In this document: one piece after another, positions 1-10,604 of the stretch
Layout of the letters: the number at the start of each line of letters is the position of its first letter
How positions within the stretch are numbered: position 1 is the first letter of the stretch
DNA from: Tenrec ecaudatus
Lineage: Eukaryota > Chordata > Mammalia > Afrosoricida > Tenrecidae
Assembly: GCF_050624435.1 (NCBI RefSeq)
Contig: NC_134535.1
Span: 70,924,494 to 70,988,493, forward strand
Direction of reading: 5' to 3'
DNA length: 64,000 nucleotides
Made by a program: the position numbers and the translations under genes
The notes under the pieces: model-generated
The model's input: the letters and a program-made list of their open reading frames with translations, nothing else
Database searches by the model: none
What the model was told of the DNA's origin: nothing

Positions 1-748
1 TAAAGATAGAGGCGATAAACAAAGCTCCAGGAGATCAGCTGTGATGTGTCGTCAGACAGATGATGTGTACAGGTGCTCAATGGTCTATGCCAAGAATTTG
101 GGGAGACGAATATCTGGCCAATAACCTGGAAGAAAATCATGTTTTTGTCTGCTACACAGAGAAATGCTTCAATAGATTGGGGGATGTGCTTAACAAAATC
201 AGTATCCCACACAAGTAGAATTTTGCTGACGGTACTTAAGCAGAGGTTAAAGCAGTGCATACAGGGAAGAGCCAAAATTCAGGCCTGATTCAGAAGAGGA
301 TATGGAATGAAGGATATCACTGTTGATGTCAGATGGGACCTGGCTGAAAGCAGAGAGTGCCAGAAAGATGCTTACCTATGTTCTAAGATCTATGCCAAGT
401 AATTTGACTGTCTGGATCATTAAAAAATATGAATAACATTTTTAGTAATGGGCATTCTAGAACCCTTAACAGTGAACATGCAGAGTCTATACCTAGACCA
501 TGAGGTAGACTTTAGAACTGAACAAAGGCATGATGTATGTCTTAAATTCAGGAAACTTATGCATCAGGATAATATCCCTTTTTCCGTACTTATTCAATCT
601 GTATGCTGAACAAATAATTCAAGAACCCAGACTATATATATGAAGAAAACCATGAAAATAGGATGAGCAGATGACTCATTAACAACCTGTAATGTGTAGA
701 TGACACAATCTTGCTTTCAGTAAGCACAGAGGATTTGATTTATCTCAA
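1..748 (+). mobile_element. RTE/BovB-type LINE, reverse-transcriptase region, decayed
   Basis: This is a sense-strand piece of the RT domain of the RTE-clade LINE that recurs through the window. It runs from a stretch reading 'GLCQEFGE' (near 80-110) through 'AKIQA*FRRGYGMKDITVDVRW' type sequence to the catalytic box, here C-V-D-D at 693-704, where the family has Y-A-D-D. Stops and frameshifts break every frame, so it is dead. The 5' edge is cut by the window. Orientation and order agree with the RT copy at 61720-62340. Family identity is from recalled consensus; the RT identification is firm, the subfamily name less so. Confidence 0.8.
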
Positions 749-2439
749 TATCAGCAACTATATTGAATTTAGTACCTTGCTCACCTTAGTAAACATAACT
801 CATTTCCTAATATCTTACTCTTCTGACTTGTTTTATCCTACCTATAACAGTTTCAGAGCATGTTTCTGTAAAGCCTCAAGGTGTTTTTATTTATTATTCC
901 AGATAATTTACTAGATTTTTATAGTTACATTCTCAGAAACCTCAGGAGAAATTTCTGCCCCATCCTGTAAGTCAGATTTGACTCAATGCAGAGATTTTTG
1001 AGATTTTTCTTTGTACATAGCTATTTTAATGAGCTTTTGCATTTTAAATTTATAGGGAAAAGGGATAATAAGTGAATTTCTAGACCAAATAATCACTCAA
1101 TAAGATCCTCAGGTTATCCATACATACATGAACTTTAAAAAATAAATTTAATTTTATAAATAAAATTGCCCTAGAACATGTGAGTTTATACATTAAAAAC
1201 CAAAACCAAAACAAAACATTAGTTTTGGTGAGAAAATAACCTACCTCTTAGTAAACTATCCCTTGGCCATTATTTTAAAAAATCCCAAGTAATAAACATT
1301 CTTAAGGCAAGTAAACATAGAATTTGAGTCTTATTGCTCCTGATCATTAATCAATAGCTAATAATGAGACCACTTCTAGTTTTAAAGAGATTCACAGCCT
1401 ATTCACTTAAATAAAACTACAGTCATGGACTTATGCTGTATGAATTCAGTCTGACTCAGTATGGTAAAAATTTCTTTGGATATTTCCAGAAAACCCAGAG
1501 AGATGTTCTGGTGAAATTAAGTGGCCTTTTTAGCAAAGTATGCTCAAACAATTGAGCATTATTATTTATCTATTTATTTAGGTTTAACACAATGATACAT
1601 GAGTTAGTTACCTGTGCTTTATACGGGTCCAGTGATTTAATATTCCAGTAAAAGAAGATACAGGAAGAAAAGGGGGTGGGGAGGAATCATGACAAATTAG
1701 GATATTTGGACTATCTTTCTCTTCTCTCATAAACTGGAAATCCCTGCTGAGAATGCCATACTTCCTTATAGATTGTCATTTCCTTTGGTTATTATTACAT
1801 GCTGTCAGTTAACCGGAGCTAATACATCTCCAAGGGATGAAGAGAAGACTGAGAAATACAGTCTGTTATCCAGGGGATGCCCCGACAGAATAACATGTAG
1901 GAAGCTGGTATCCTCTGAAGCTGCTTCCATCCATGTCCCTGACAATACAGGTACCGGTGGGTAGGGCTATCTAGTGGAAGCACCAGCCAAAGAACCATAG
2001 CCAAGAAGTTTGCGTCTTACTGCAAATGTTTCCTACCTCATTTTATGAATAGCCATTGCATATGAATACTATTACAAAATAGTTAAAAATAACTTACATA
2101 AAATAATCAGAAAGCACTAAGAGGGATATTTAAAATAGACACATGATTTATGAGTATATGAACGTAAGACTGGTTTTGCTATTAGTGAGGGATGTGCTGT
2201 CACATTACACTGATTTGGGCTTCATTAGGGTTGATCATTGGCTTTCAACTCTGTCTGCACATTAAATTTAACTGAAAAGCTTTAATAAAATGTCCATGAT
2301 CTATTTCAAATAAATTAAATTAAGAATCTGTTGAGCGGGGAGCTTCTGATACTTTAGAATTGTTGCTCATATATTTCCAAAGAGAATATTAAAACCAAAA
2401 ACCTCATACTCATGGATATTGAGTCACTTCTGGCTCCTG
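749..2439. other. AT-rich interval, nothing recognised
   Basis: About 1.7 kb without a repeat I can name or any coding signal. The short reading frames at 1773-1964 (plus) and 1819-2004 (minus) lie opposite each other, have no family resemblance and look like chance. Confidence 0.5.
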
Positions 2440-2600
2440 GCTACCCTTTAGAACAGGGTAGAACTGCCTATGTGGATTTGCAACACTGGAATTCCGTAAA
2501 GGTGTAGAAAGCACCATCTGTCCTCAGGGAGTGGCTGTGGTTCCAAATCGCTGACCGTGGGGTTAGCAGCCCAACAGGCACATCTCAGTAAGAAGAGGAG
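2440..2600 (-). mobile_element. AfroSINE, minus strand
   Basis: On the minus strand it shows the AfroSINE order: 'gggctgctaacc' near the head (2563-2580), then the central GC-rich part, then the 'cagttctaccctgt' type tail module (2443-2475). AfroSINEs are tRNA-derived SINEs restricted to Afrotheria. The copy is diverged and no clear TSD was seen. Confidence 0.7.
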
Positions 2601-2954
2601 AAATACAATGGACAGCAGTAACAATGGCAACCACAAACTGGTTTTTCAGGGTGCTAAACATCGAAATAATATCTAGAAAATAATTATTCTTTTACTTTCA
2701 AATTTCTTTTAGAAATTATCATGTTAGTTATATGTTAATTTAATTTTAACACTATCAAGAATGTTAATGTGCTTTTTTGATGTTTCTTACAATTGAGTAT
2801 TTCTGATGGTTGTAGGAACTGAGACGCCGCTCTTCTATCCATCTCCAGGTGGGTCCACCCACATGTAGATACGCCCATATCCGGCGTGAAGACTGTTACC
2901 CATGTTACACCATGCTTCAAGACAAAATTTCATGTATATATCATTAGAAATAAA

Positions 2955-3189
2955 TATTTCACAATATATAAGTACATATTGTTTTTGTGGTTAATTATTA
3001 TGCTTTAATTATGTTCAATTAGTAACAATGAAAATGCATCTTGTCTATCAAGTATTTACATTATTATTCATAACAGTATCAAAATTACAGTTATGAAGTA
3101 GCAATGAAAATAATTTCATGGTTCAGGGTCACCACAGCATGAGGAACTGTATTAAAGGGTCACAGAATTAGGAAGGTTGAGAACCACTG
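2955..3189. mobile_element. hAT transposon, SPIN (Space Invader) type, 5'-truncated
   Basis: From about 2975 the sequence follows the SPIN non-autonomous consensus as I remember it: 'acatattgtttttgtggtta', the stretch around 'cataacagtatcaaaattac', 'ttatgaagtagcaatg', 'gaggaactgtattaaagggt' and the terminal inverted repeat ending 'ttgagaaccactg' at 3189. The next eight bases, ttctagag (3190-3197), fit the preferred SPIN target NTCTAGAN. The opposite terminal repeat is missing, so the copy is partial. SPIN is known for horizontal transfer into tenrec, bushbaby, bat, murine rodents and other lineages. Confidence 0.82.
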
Positions 3190-3197
3190 TTCTAGAG

Positions 3198-3584
3198 TAA
3201 GTAATTCTGGATAAAGGCAGGAGCAACGTTATTCCTTTCTGCACACTATAGCAGTGGTTAATAACAACTATAATGCTAATAACAACTATAATTGACAAAT
3301 AATATGTAGAAATATTAAAGTTAGTAAATCACCCAGAAGAATAAATATAAACCCTTTGAAGTTTTTCAGAAATGCAATCTGGAACTGAGAGAGGTATAAT
3401 AAATAAAGTTGAAGTCAATCCACTACACTGCCAATCCTTTTATACAAGGCCAGGAAGCAATAACATATTATTTTGTAACAATCACATAGACGTCAAGTTC
3501 AACTTAAATACTAATGCTATTGAGAGAATCGTTTTTAAACATTTTCTTGTGCATTAGCGAAAGTGTATAGAAAAGATCATCACT
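3198..3584. other. AT-rich interval, nothing recognised
   Basis: No repeat, RNA gene or coding signal that I can support. A short frame at 3372-3557 resembles nothing I know. Confidence 0.45.
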
Positions 3585-4124
3585 GTTACATTCAAGAAGT
3601 CATGCACATTTTGCACCCATTGCAATCCCTTCAACCTATCATCATTAAATGGTTTTCTCCTTGCTTCTTGTTCCCCTTCTTCCCCTTTCCTAAGCCTCTG
3701 AACTTTTTCTTTGGGTGAATTAGCTGACCATACTTGTTTGGCTATTCGAACACAGGCATAGGGTATGTTTAGATCTGACGGGTGACTAAGGAGCATACTC
3801 TCCAGACCCCACGTGTCTCTGGAATCCTTTGGTTTTAAGATTTGTTACACATTTTCTGCCCCTCTATCCAGGGCCATCTAATGAGATTCTTTTCAGTTTA
3901 GTTGGTGGTGTCTGAAAACTCTCCAGTCCCCTGGACTAAAGTCTTCCATGCGTCTTTCTATGCACATCGCTCTGCTTTCCTCTGGTAGAGAGACAAATGC
4001 TAGGGCTCCGGTGGCTATTCAACCAATGGAGAACATTGTTGTGAAGAATGTTACACAAATAGACTGTGGTGTTCCTGAGATTATGCCATCATCCCCTAGA
4101 CTGACTCATTGCCTTAAGGAGTTA
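3585..4124 (-). repeat. Unclassified interspersed repeat, possibly old L1 3' UTR
   Basis: This stretch (for example 'aatggttttctccttgcttc' at 3648-3667 and 'ctctccagtcccctggac' near 3920) has the composition and phrase structure of an L1 3' UTR read from the minus strand, and it directly abuts an RTE 3' end. I cannot tie it to another copy in the window, so the call is weak. Confidence 0.3.
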
Positions 4125-4285
4125 GTTTATTGTTGTTGTTGCCATCAACTCAATTCCTACCCATAGCAACCCATGCACAGCAGAATGAAACCATGGCTGG
4201 TCCTGCAGCATTCTCACAATTGTTCCTATGCCTGAGCCCAATCATTGCAGATCCTGTGTTGATCCATCTCCTTGATGACCTTCAT
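4125..4285 (-). mobile_element. RTE/BovB-type LINE, 3' end, minus strand
   Basis: It starts with the characteristic reversed tail 'attgttgttgttgccatcaa' (the family ends in a CAA-type repeat) and continues through 'gcacagcagaatgaaacc', 'tctcacaattgttcctatg' and 'tgttgatccatctccttgatg'. This is the last roughly 150 bp of the RTE element. Strongly 5'-truncated. Confidence 0.75.
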
Positions 4286-5394
4286 TTTAAAGAAAAGTCA
4301 ATGAAAATAAGAACTTTCAACCACAGAATGTGCTTTCTTGTGACTTTTTATTTAATGGTGATATCCAAGAATAGACAAGAGTTTCCTAAATTAAATTGAG
4401 TATTGTATCTAAAAACTGGTTAAATCTTCTTCCTTTCTACAATATAAAATAATAATATTTTAAGTGTAATTGGGGTAATGAAATAGATGTACTGTTAATT
4501 AGACACAAACTTAGTGTACACATAATTTCCCCACATTGTTTACAGAAAACTCTGTGCCTTAAGGTTACTAAAATTGTGTATTTACAATTCTATCAAAAAG
4601 TTAAGACTGTGAAAGCCAGTAAAAATAATATATTCTTAAAATCACAACAATAAAATTTAATATATTACCTTTAATGTTAGGCATTGAACGATTTATAAAT
4701 CATTGGAATTAGTAATGAACATAAGCTATAACTTATAATGATTTATTTTTAGCATTTCTTTTTAATAATTACAAATATTTCAGCCATAGTGGCAAACAGA
4801 ACATTTTGCTTTTCTGTTCTTTTGACATACAGTGAAAGAATTAGACCTTGAAACCTTCAAGAACCTGCTATATTCAAAGACTACTCTAAGCTAGCATCTA
4901 CTTCCCCTTGGGTTCAATCCTTTCCATAGCTGGAATTCATTCTTACTATTTTTCCTTCTTTTCTCTCGTCAGTGGTGCATACTCAAATTCTGCTAACCAT
5001 ATGTTATACCTGTCTCCAACATGCTACTCCCCAATTTATATGTTGATAAAACAGAACTTACATTTGCAAGTTTTTGGCAATACAGTTATTATTGTTGGCA
5101 TTATATATAAAACTCCCAAAGCTTTCACAATAAAGGATTTTGTATAAAACACCTTATTTACCATATTTATATATTTTTAATTAATTACAAAATTTAGACA
5201 ATGATCATTGTTGAAATGGTATGCCTAAGCTCATGTCCACATAAAAATTCATTCTTTTGTAGGAATTCACAAAATTAAGAGCTGAAATTATTAATTTTAT
5301 ACCCTTTGATATGTTTGGTGTCTATTTCTGCTTCTGTTGATTTGGCAGATAACATGCTATGACATTCAAATTATATGTAAGTTATTAGTAGCTT
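4286..5394. other. AT-rich interval, nothing recognised
   Basis: About 1.1 kb of AT-rich sequence with no element or gene that I recognise. The frame at 4908-5147 has no family resemblance. Confidence 0.45.
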
Positions 5395-5760
5395 TTCCCC
5401 TTCCAGGTTCTCCTTGGCTAATTCTCAACAGGCAGTCTCAACTATTGTTAGATTCACTGTGGCACTGAGCATATTACATTAAGTGAGGCTGCACAAGGCA
5501 GGATATAATTAGTTGCAAAGTCTGGCTCTGAGTACACTCCACGGCCTAGTTGAACTACAGCAAAGTGTGAGACAGACTTAGTGGCAAGGCTTGCTGGAAA
5601 ATTCTGGGGCCTAATTTTATGGAACAAAATTGTTTTCCAACTGCTATCAATAAGATGCCTTTGGTTGATTAACAGAAGACTGATATATTGATTGTTATCA
5701 TTACTATTGGCAGTGTGGAGATATATTTCTGAATGGATTCTTTATTTTGTCAACTGTACT
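5395..5760. other. Repeat-free stretch, candidate conserved non-coding element
   Basis: Relative to its surroundings this block is balanced in composition, lacks tandem or interspersed repeat signatures and has several homeodomain-like TAAT cores (for example 'tataattagttgc' near 5505). Conservation cannot be judged from one sequence; listed only as a place to look. Confidence 0.22.
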
Positions 5761-5835
5761 TAGTAAGAACAGAAACAGCCACAGGAAGACTTGGAAAAAC
5801 ATGCAATTTTCAACACGGATAAGGCAGTTTGAAGT

Positions 5836-5954
5836 ACCGTATATACTCATATATAAACGGAGTTTCGCAGCACATTTTTAATGTAATTTTTGTAGTAAAA
5901 TTAGGTGCCTTGGCTGATATTCGGTTGGCTTTTACTCAAGTATATATGGTATTT
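5836..5954. mobile_element. Fold-back MITE-like palindromic element
   Basis: The left arm 'accgtatatactcatatata' (5837-5856) and right arm 'actcaagtatatatggt' (5935-5951) are imperfect inverted repeats around a core of about 75 bp containing 'gcagcacatttttaatg'. The arms resemble a recurrent vertebrate terminal motif, 'accgtatatactcgagtata'. This fits a short non-autonomous DNA transposon of uncertain superfamily; no clear TSD. Confidence 0.5.
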
Positions 5955-6154
5955 TGTTTAAGCCATTAGGATTGTGGACTTTTGTTTGTTTGTTTAGGGT
6001 TAATGATAATGTTTCAAAATGCTCTTCAGAATTAAAAATATGTTTGTTTTATGCCAACTCATTTTCATTATTTTAATATTTACACAAGTAATCAATGAGC
6101 AGGATACACAAATATAGCAAATTTAAGAAAGAAAAAATATCATCCAAAGAGCTT

Positions 6155-6605
6155 GTGTTAGGCCGGGTTTATGAGAGAATGAAATCCAGTAACGCTCATA
6201 TATGTGTAAGAAAGAGATTTATATCAAGAAGTAGGTATATTTCAGGAAAATATCCTAGCCCAGTCTGACTCAGGTCCATAATTGTGATAATAGTCCTTCT
6301 TCAAACTCACACAGCCACATGCAAAGATGAAAAATGCAGGCAGGTCACAGACTACAGTGGGTGCAAAATCTTGTGGACCCAATGGAGGTGGAAGCCTCAC
6401 AGGGCTCTGGAAGGACCCAGAGTGGCTCACCAGCAGGAGCATGAAAGCTGAGGGAAATTGGGGAGGTTCCCAGGACCCTTCTTATGAGAAGGCCATGCCC
6501 ACAAGGAGTAACCATAAGCCACAATAAGTCACCATAACCTGATTTATGGGCTGAACTCCACCCCTACACTTTTCTATGTCTTCACGTTGACATGAAATTA
6601 TGCAT
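6155..6605 (-). mobile_element. Probable solo LTR of the ~500-bp TG...CA family, minus strand
   Basis: On the minus strand it begins like the other copies (tggtagatgcataat, compare tgtggtagttacataat at 23864), then has the 'ggggtggagtt' motif (6552-6565 reversed) and ends near 6157 in a 'cctaaca' terminus. The same order is found at 20002, 22743 and 23864. The TG/CA ends and single terminal unit suggest an LTR; I cannot name the family. Confidence 0.55.
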
Positions 6606-7239
6606 CTACCAAGAGATAGAGCTTAAAAATGTGATACATAGCTGATGAGAACATTCTAAACTTTGAAAATATTAAGCTTCTAAAAATTGGTTACTTGTCA
6701 TTTTGTAATATAAGTGATTTATTCTTATAAATTTTCTGATTATTATCTTAGGACAAATTAATTAGAAAAGCTGCATCAGGGCAATATATTTCATTAGTTT
6801 GATACAAATTATTCCAACTTATCAAAATGTATTTAATATTTAACGTGAGTTTCTTATTCTCAAGTATTAACCAAAAGCATTCATCCAAAAAAATTAATGA
6901 AGATATTTACTGAGTTTTTTAGTGTTTTGTTCCTCCTTCATTGTTCTGGAAGAAATCATATACATACGTATTGCAGTACATGGCTTTACACAAATTACAG
7001 AAAAGTTTTCAATCTATAATTTTATGAATAGAATACAATTTTATAAGATATCTTTCAAAAAGACAAAAGGACATAGCAATGATTATATTACCTTGATGAG
7101 ATAATAACAAGTACTTCATTATACAACATAATCAAGTTTATTTATAGCAGAATAATAAGGAGACTTGGAATTATTATTATGCATAGAAAATTTAAAAACC
7201 GTAACTGTAACCAGAAAAATTTCATGAGTGTATACTTAT
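6606..7239. other. AT-rich interval, nothing recognised
   Basis: No recognisable element or gene. The frame at 6922-7104 is AT-driven and without family resemblance. Confidence 0.45.
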
Positions 7240-7731
7240 AAGGAAAATTGCAGGACCATATCTTTCAAGGGATGTACTTTGCTAAAAGATTTGAATGTTT
7301 GAATGACTAGGGCATGGCTGAAATTGCATCATCCAAAATCCAATCAAGAATTAAGTGAGAGATTATAAAGCCTTCACAATCATAACTAGCAAACTAGGAA
7401 CAAATCAAGGGCAGTGGTTGTTCATAGATAGGATTCTCCTCTTCTTTGAAGAAGACTTTGTTTTAATTCCTGACCAATATACACTTCATGCACAACCAAC
7501 CCATCTGAAAGTAATGGCTTGTATGTTGGTCTGATTCTGGCCAAGGTTTCAGTGGCGCTTCCAGACTAACATTGACTCGATTTAAAGGCATAGTGATCTA
7601 CTTCCAAAAATGAATCAAAGAAAGCTCAGTAGATCATAATGATATAATCAATAACCAATCAGGAGGATTCCATAGCAATTAACAGTGACAAATACATACT
7701 AATTAATGTTAACCACTGCTGTTCACTTTGT
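7240..7731 (+). repeat. Unidentified repeat-like block
   Basis: Higher complexity than its flanks and ending exactly where an AfroSINE starts. It reads like a fragment of an older interspersed element, but I find no second copy in the window and no protein motif. Function and class unknown. Confidence 0.25.
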
Positions 7732-7905
7732 AAAGGAACCCTAGTGATATAGTCAGCTTTAAGTTGAACGCTAACATGTAGTCACTATTCAATACCACAA
7801 GCTCCTGCACAAGACAAAGATGAGGCTTTCTGTTCCCTAAAGATTTACAGCCTTGGGAATAAAAATAAGGTTCTACTTTGCCCAATAGAGTCACAAAATG
7901 TTGAG
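7732..7905 (+). mobile_element. AfroSINE, first of a tandem pair
   Basis: Starts with the head 'aaaggaaccctagtg' and carries 'gatgaggctttctgttcc' and 'aaagatttacagccttggga' (7840-7859), the most diagnostic AfroSINE module, followed by 'aggttctactttgcccaata'. The A box region is decayed. A second copy begins 49 bp downstream. Confidence 0.82.
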
Positions 7906-7953
7906 GTCTATTCTGTGGCAGAAGGTTTTGGTAGATTTTGATACTGTCTTTGC

Positions 7954-8084
7954 AAAGGAACCCTGGTGGCACAGTGGTTAAAGCAATCAGCACATATCCC
8001 CAAAGGCAGTCTGAGTCTGCCAGTATCTCCATGGAAGAAAGTGAGGCCGTCTGCTTCCAGAAAAATGCAAAGCCTGAGAATCTC
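7954..8084 (+). mobile_element. AfroSINE, second of a tandem pair
   Basis: Very clear head: 'ggaaccctggtggcacagtg' (7958-7977) then 'gttaaagcaatcagc' and, further on, 'gaggccgtctgcttccag'. Both copies follow a 'cttTGyAAAG' string, so insertion near, or duplication of, a shared target is possible. The 3' part is replaced by LTR-like sequence. Confidence 0.85.
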
Positions 8085-8305
8085 TGCACACACTGGCCTG
8101 TGACCACCCTGTTACCTGCTTCGTCTTTCAGTTTAATCAGCCTGTGGCCTTGATGAGTCTGAAGAGGGATCCAACAAGCCATGGATTAGAGTTGGACTGA
8201 ACTGGAAACTTACTTGATATAAAATTAGTTCTTGATATAAGGTTCCATATTAGAAAATATATGAGGACCACTAGTTTTCTCTCTCTAGACAATGTAGCCT
8301 AACAG
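8085..8305 (+). mobile_element. 3' part of the ~500-bp LTR-like element
   Basis: Matches the last 220 bp of the copies at 20002 and 23864: 'ggcctgtgacca', 'gatgagtctgaagagg' (8152-8167), 'tggactgaactgg' and the terminal 'tctctctagacaatgtagcc...aaca'. Decayed and 5'-truncated. Confidence 0.45.
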
Positions 8306-10604
8306 GTCTGATAGCACATGTGCATATCCTTACTTTTCTCTCTCTTGTCTCTATTTTCATACGAATTAAAAACTCCTTCTCTGCTTCTCTTGGCTTTGCA
8401 GTTTCAATCTATGTGTTACTTTATTCTAGAACCATCTCTAAATGCAGTACTAATTTTTTTTTCCTTTTTATCCTATTTTTTCTACGAATTCCATCAGCAT
8501 CATATGCGATCTTCCTGCTTTGGAAACAATAAATTAGAATTGTGTTCATTTTATATGTCACATCTTCAAAAGTTGACCTTTAACACAGCACATTATACTT
8601 TTCTAATTAAATTTTATAATCAAGTATTCTTACTACCTTTGTCAAAATTGGGATTGAAATCACTTAATGTAATATAAATCCATGTTTTAAAATGGATTAT
8701 TTTTGCAAACATAGGCTAATTTACCCTTAAGAGTTTAACACTAGTTAAAAGGACTGATGTCTCAAACACTGCTTACTTTACCTGCCTAGGGGGAAGACAT
8801 CAAGAGGTGCTCATGAGGTCAATTCCTGAAGGAACTAAGCACATAATTTGCACTTAGTGTTCCTGACTAGACAGCCTTATACTTTACCATTAGAGCTGCT
8901 TTAGAAGATTCTAAATGAATGTTCACCTAGCCTCAGGATAAAGACCAGACCCAGAGATAATCAAATGCACACTGATGTAGGAGACTATTGCTGGGAAAGC
9001 CAAGTATAGATTGGAGAAATGAGTAAAAGTTGCATGATTCCACTGGAATCTAAGATTCACATTCAATTGTTCAGTATATTCATTTGGTTAGCACTATAGA
9101 TACACAGTAATTAATATTTTTCTATAAAGCAATAGTCCGCTACTTCAGACTCTGGCACCGAGACATGGGGATCATCTCATGGAGATGGGGTGGATGTGAC
9201 AAGGAATCCATCATTATGCCCGTTCACAGATTTTGACTAGATGTGAGGCCCAGAGGTAGGAATCCTGCAGACAATAACACTAAAACTGTATGCTCTTGAA
9301 TTTTTATTTGGCTGTGCTATATAACTCCTCATATCTGACGTTTTGCTCCATTTTTCCTTTCCTTCTCTTTTATTTATTTACACCACCTTAAAAATATATT
9401 TGAAAACTTTTCGAGTTACAAATATGAGATCCAAGTACAGGCAGTTTACTACCGTTTTTATGTACCTGAAGTTTTTACCCAGGTCCTCTGCTTTCATGCT
9501 TCATTTAGCTTTGTTTTACCCAAACGCACTCACTTTCCACTGTATGGAAAGGAAACATTTAGTACAATTTGTAGATACTACAAATCAAGTATGTAGGAAC
9601 ACCTACTAATGATATTTATATAATAGAAGAGTTTATGTTTGTCAAAATTGCATGTGTAAAATGAAGAGTCTTTACTGTAAAATTGATACCTTGAAAATGT
9701 TACAACTGTTTTTGCTTTGTTTAGCTTTGATTTATTTGGGAAATAATTGTTTGAGGGAAGATTTTTTAATTATTATAAAGTTGTAATTTTGTGTTCAGAA
9801 AAACAAATTTCATAAATCAGAATTCACAGTTTAGCGATAAGGCCAAGCACTACTCCAACACTATTAAAAAATCATCAAGCACACTATTGGAATATGCATA
9901 TGAGATACATTCAAGGAAGAACTGATCAAATAAATATTTAATATAGAATAAAACATTTTTGGAAATACTGCTTGATTAAAAGAAAGATAAATAAATAGAT
10001 TACATACATTAAATGAGACAATATTGAAGAGGATATGTCCTACATAAAAAAGATTATAAAGAATAAAAACTGTGACGAAACCTAATTAATTATGAAGTCA
10101 AAAGGAAAATGAGTTAGGCTTTTAACACCTTCTAAGATAATAATTGAAGACTTTGCAGACTCAAATTCCTGTATTTGTTATGACAACCAATCTTTCCAGT
10201 AAATAAAATAATACTGCAATTTGACACAAGTAGTTCTGATAGAACCTGTGGTTAAATATCGTGATTATTGTGAGCCACCCAAGAGTTATGCCCCAACTCA
10301 TGGCTGCCCCAAGAACGTCCATATTTCACTCAAATAACAAGCAAGTTCTACTTTGAGTTTCCAACCACCCCACTCCCGATTTGTTGTAACGCTGTCAAAA
10401 TATTTTACATAGCTCTTCCACAAAAAATATCTCCAAGGGGAGAGAATTATTGGCAAATACACAAACAAAATTCATGTAGTGTCCATAAAAGTCTAATAAA
10501 TGCTTTCTGGTCCTGAGCTACCCCCATGATCAAATGTGGTTTGGAGGATTCTGATCGGTAGGTTTCTGTTTTTATTTTAGCTGGACATAGACACACACAT
10601 GTGA
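8306..10604. other. AT-rich interval, nothing recognised
   Basis: About 2.3 kb with no repeat or gene that I can support. The frames at 8318-8677 and 9343-9609 are pyrimidine-rich, lack any domain signature and have stop-free length explainable by base composition. A slightly GC-richer patch at 9130-9270 is unclassified. Confidence 0.4.

Noticed and set aside
7709-8182. 157-codon minus-strand frame
   Set aside because: Antisense to two AfroSINEs and an LTR-like fragment.
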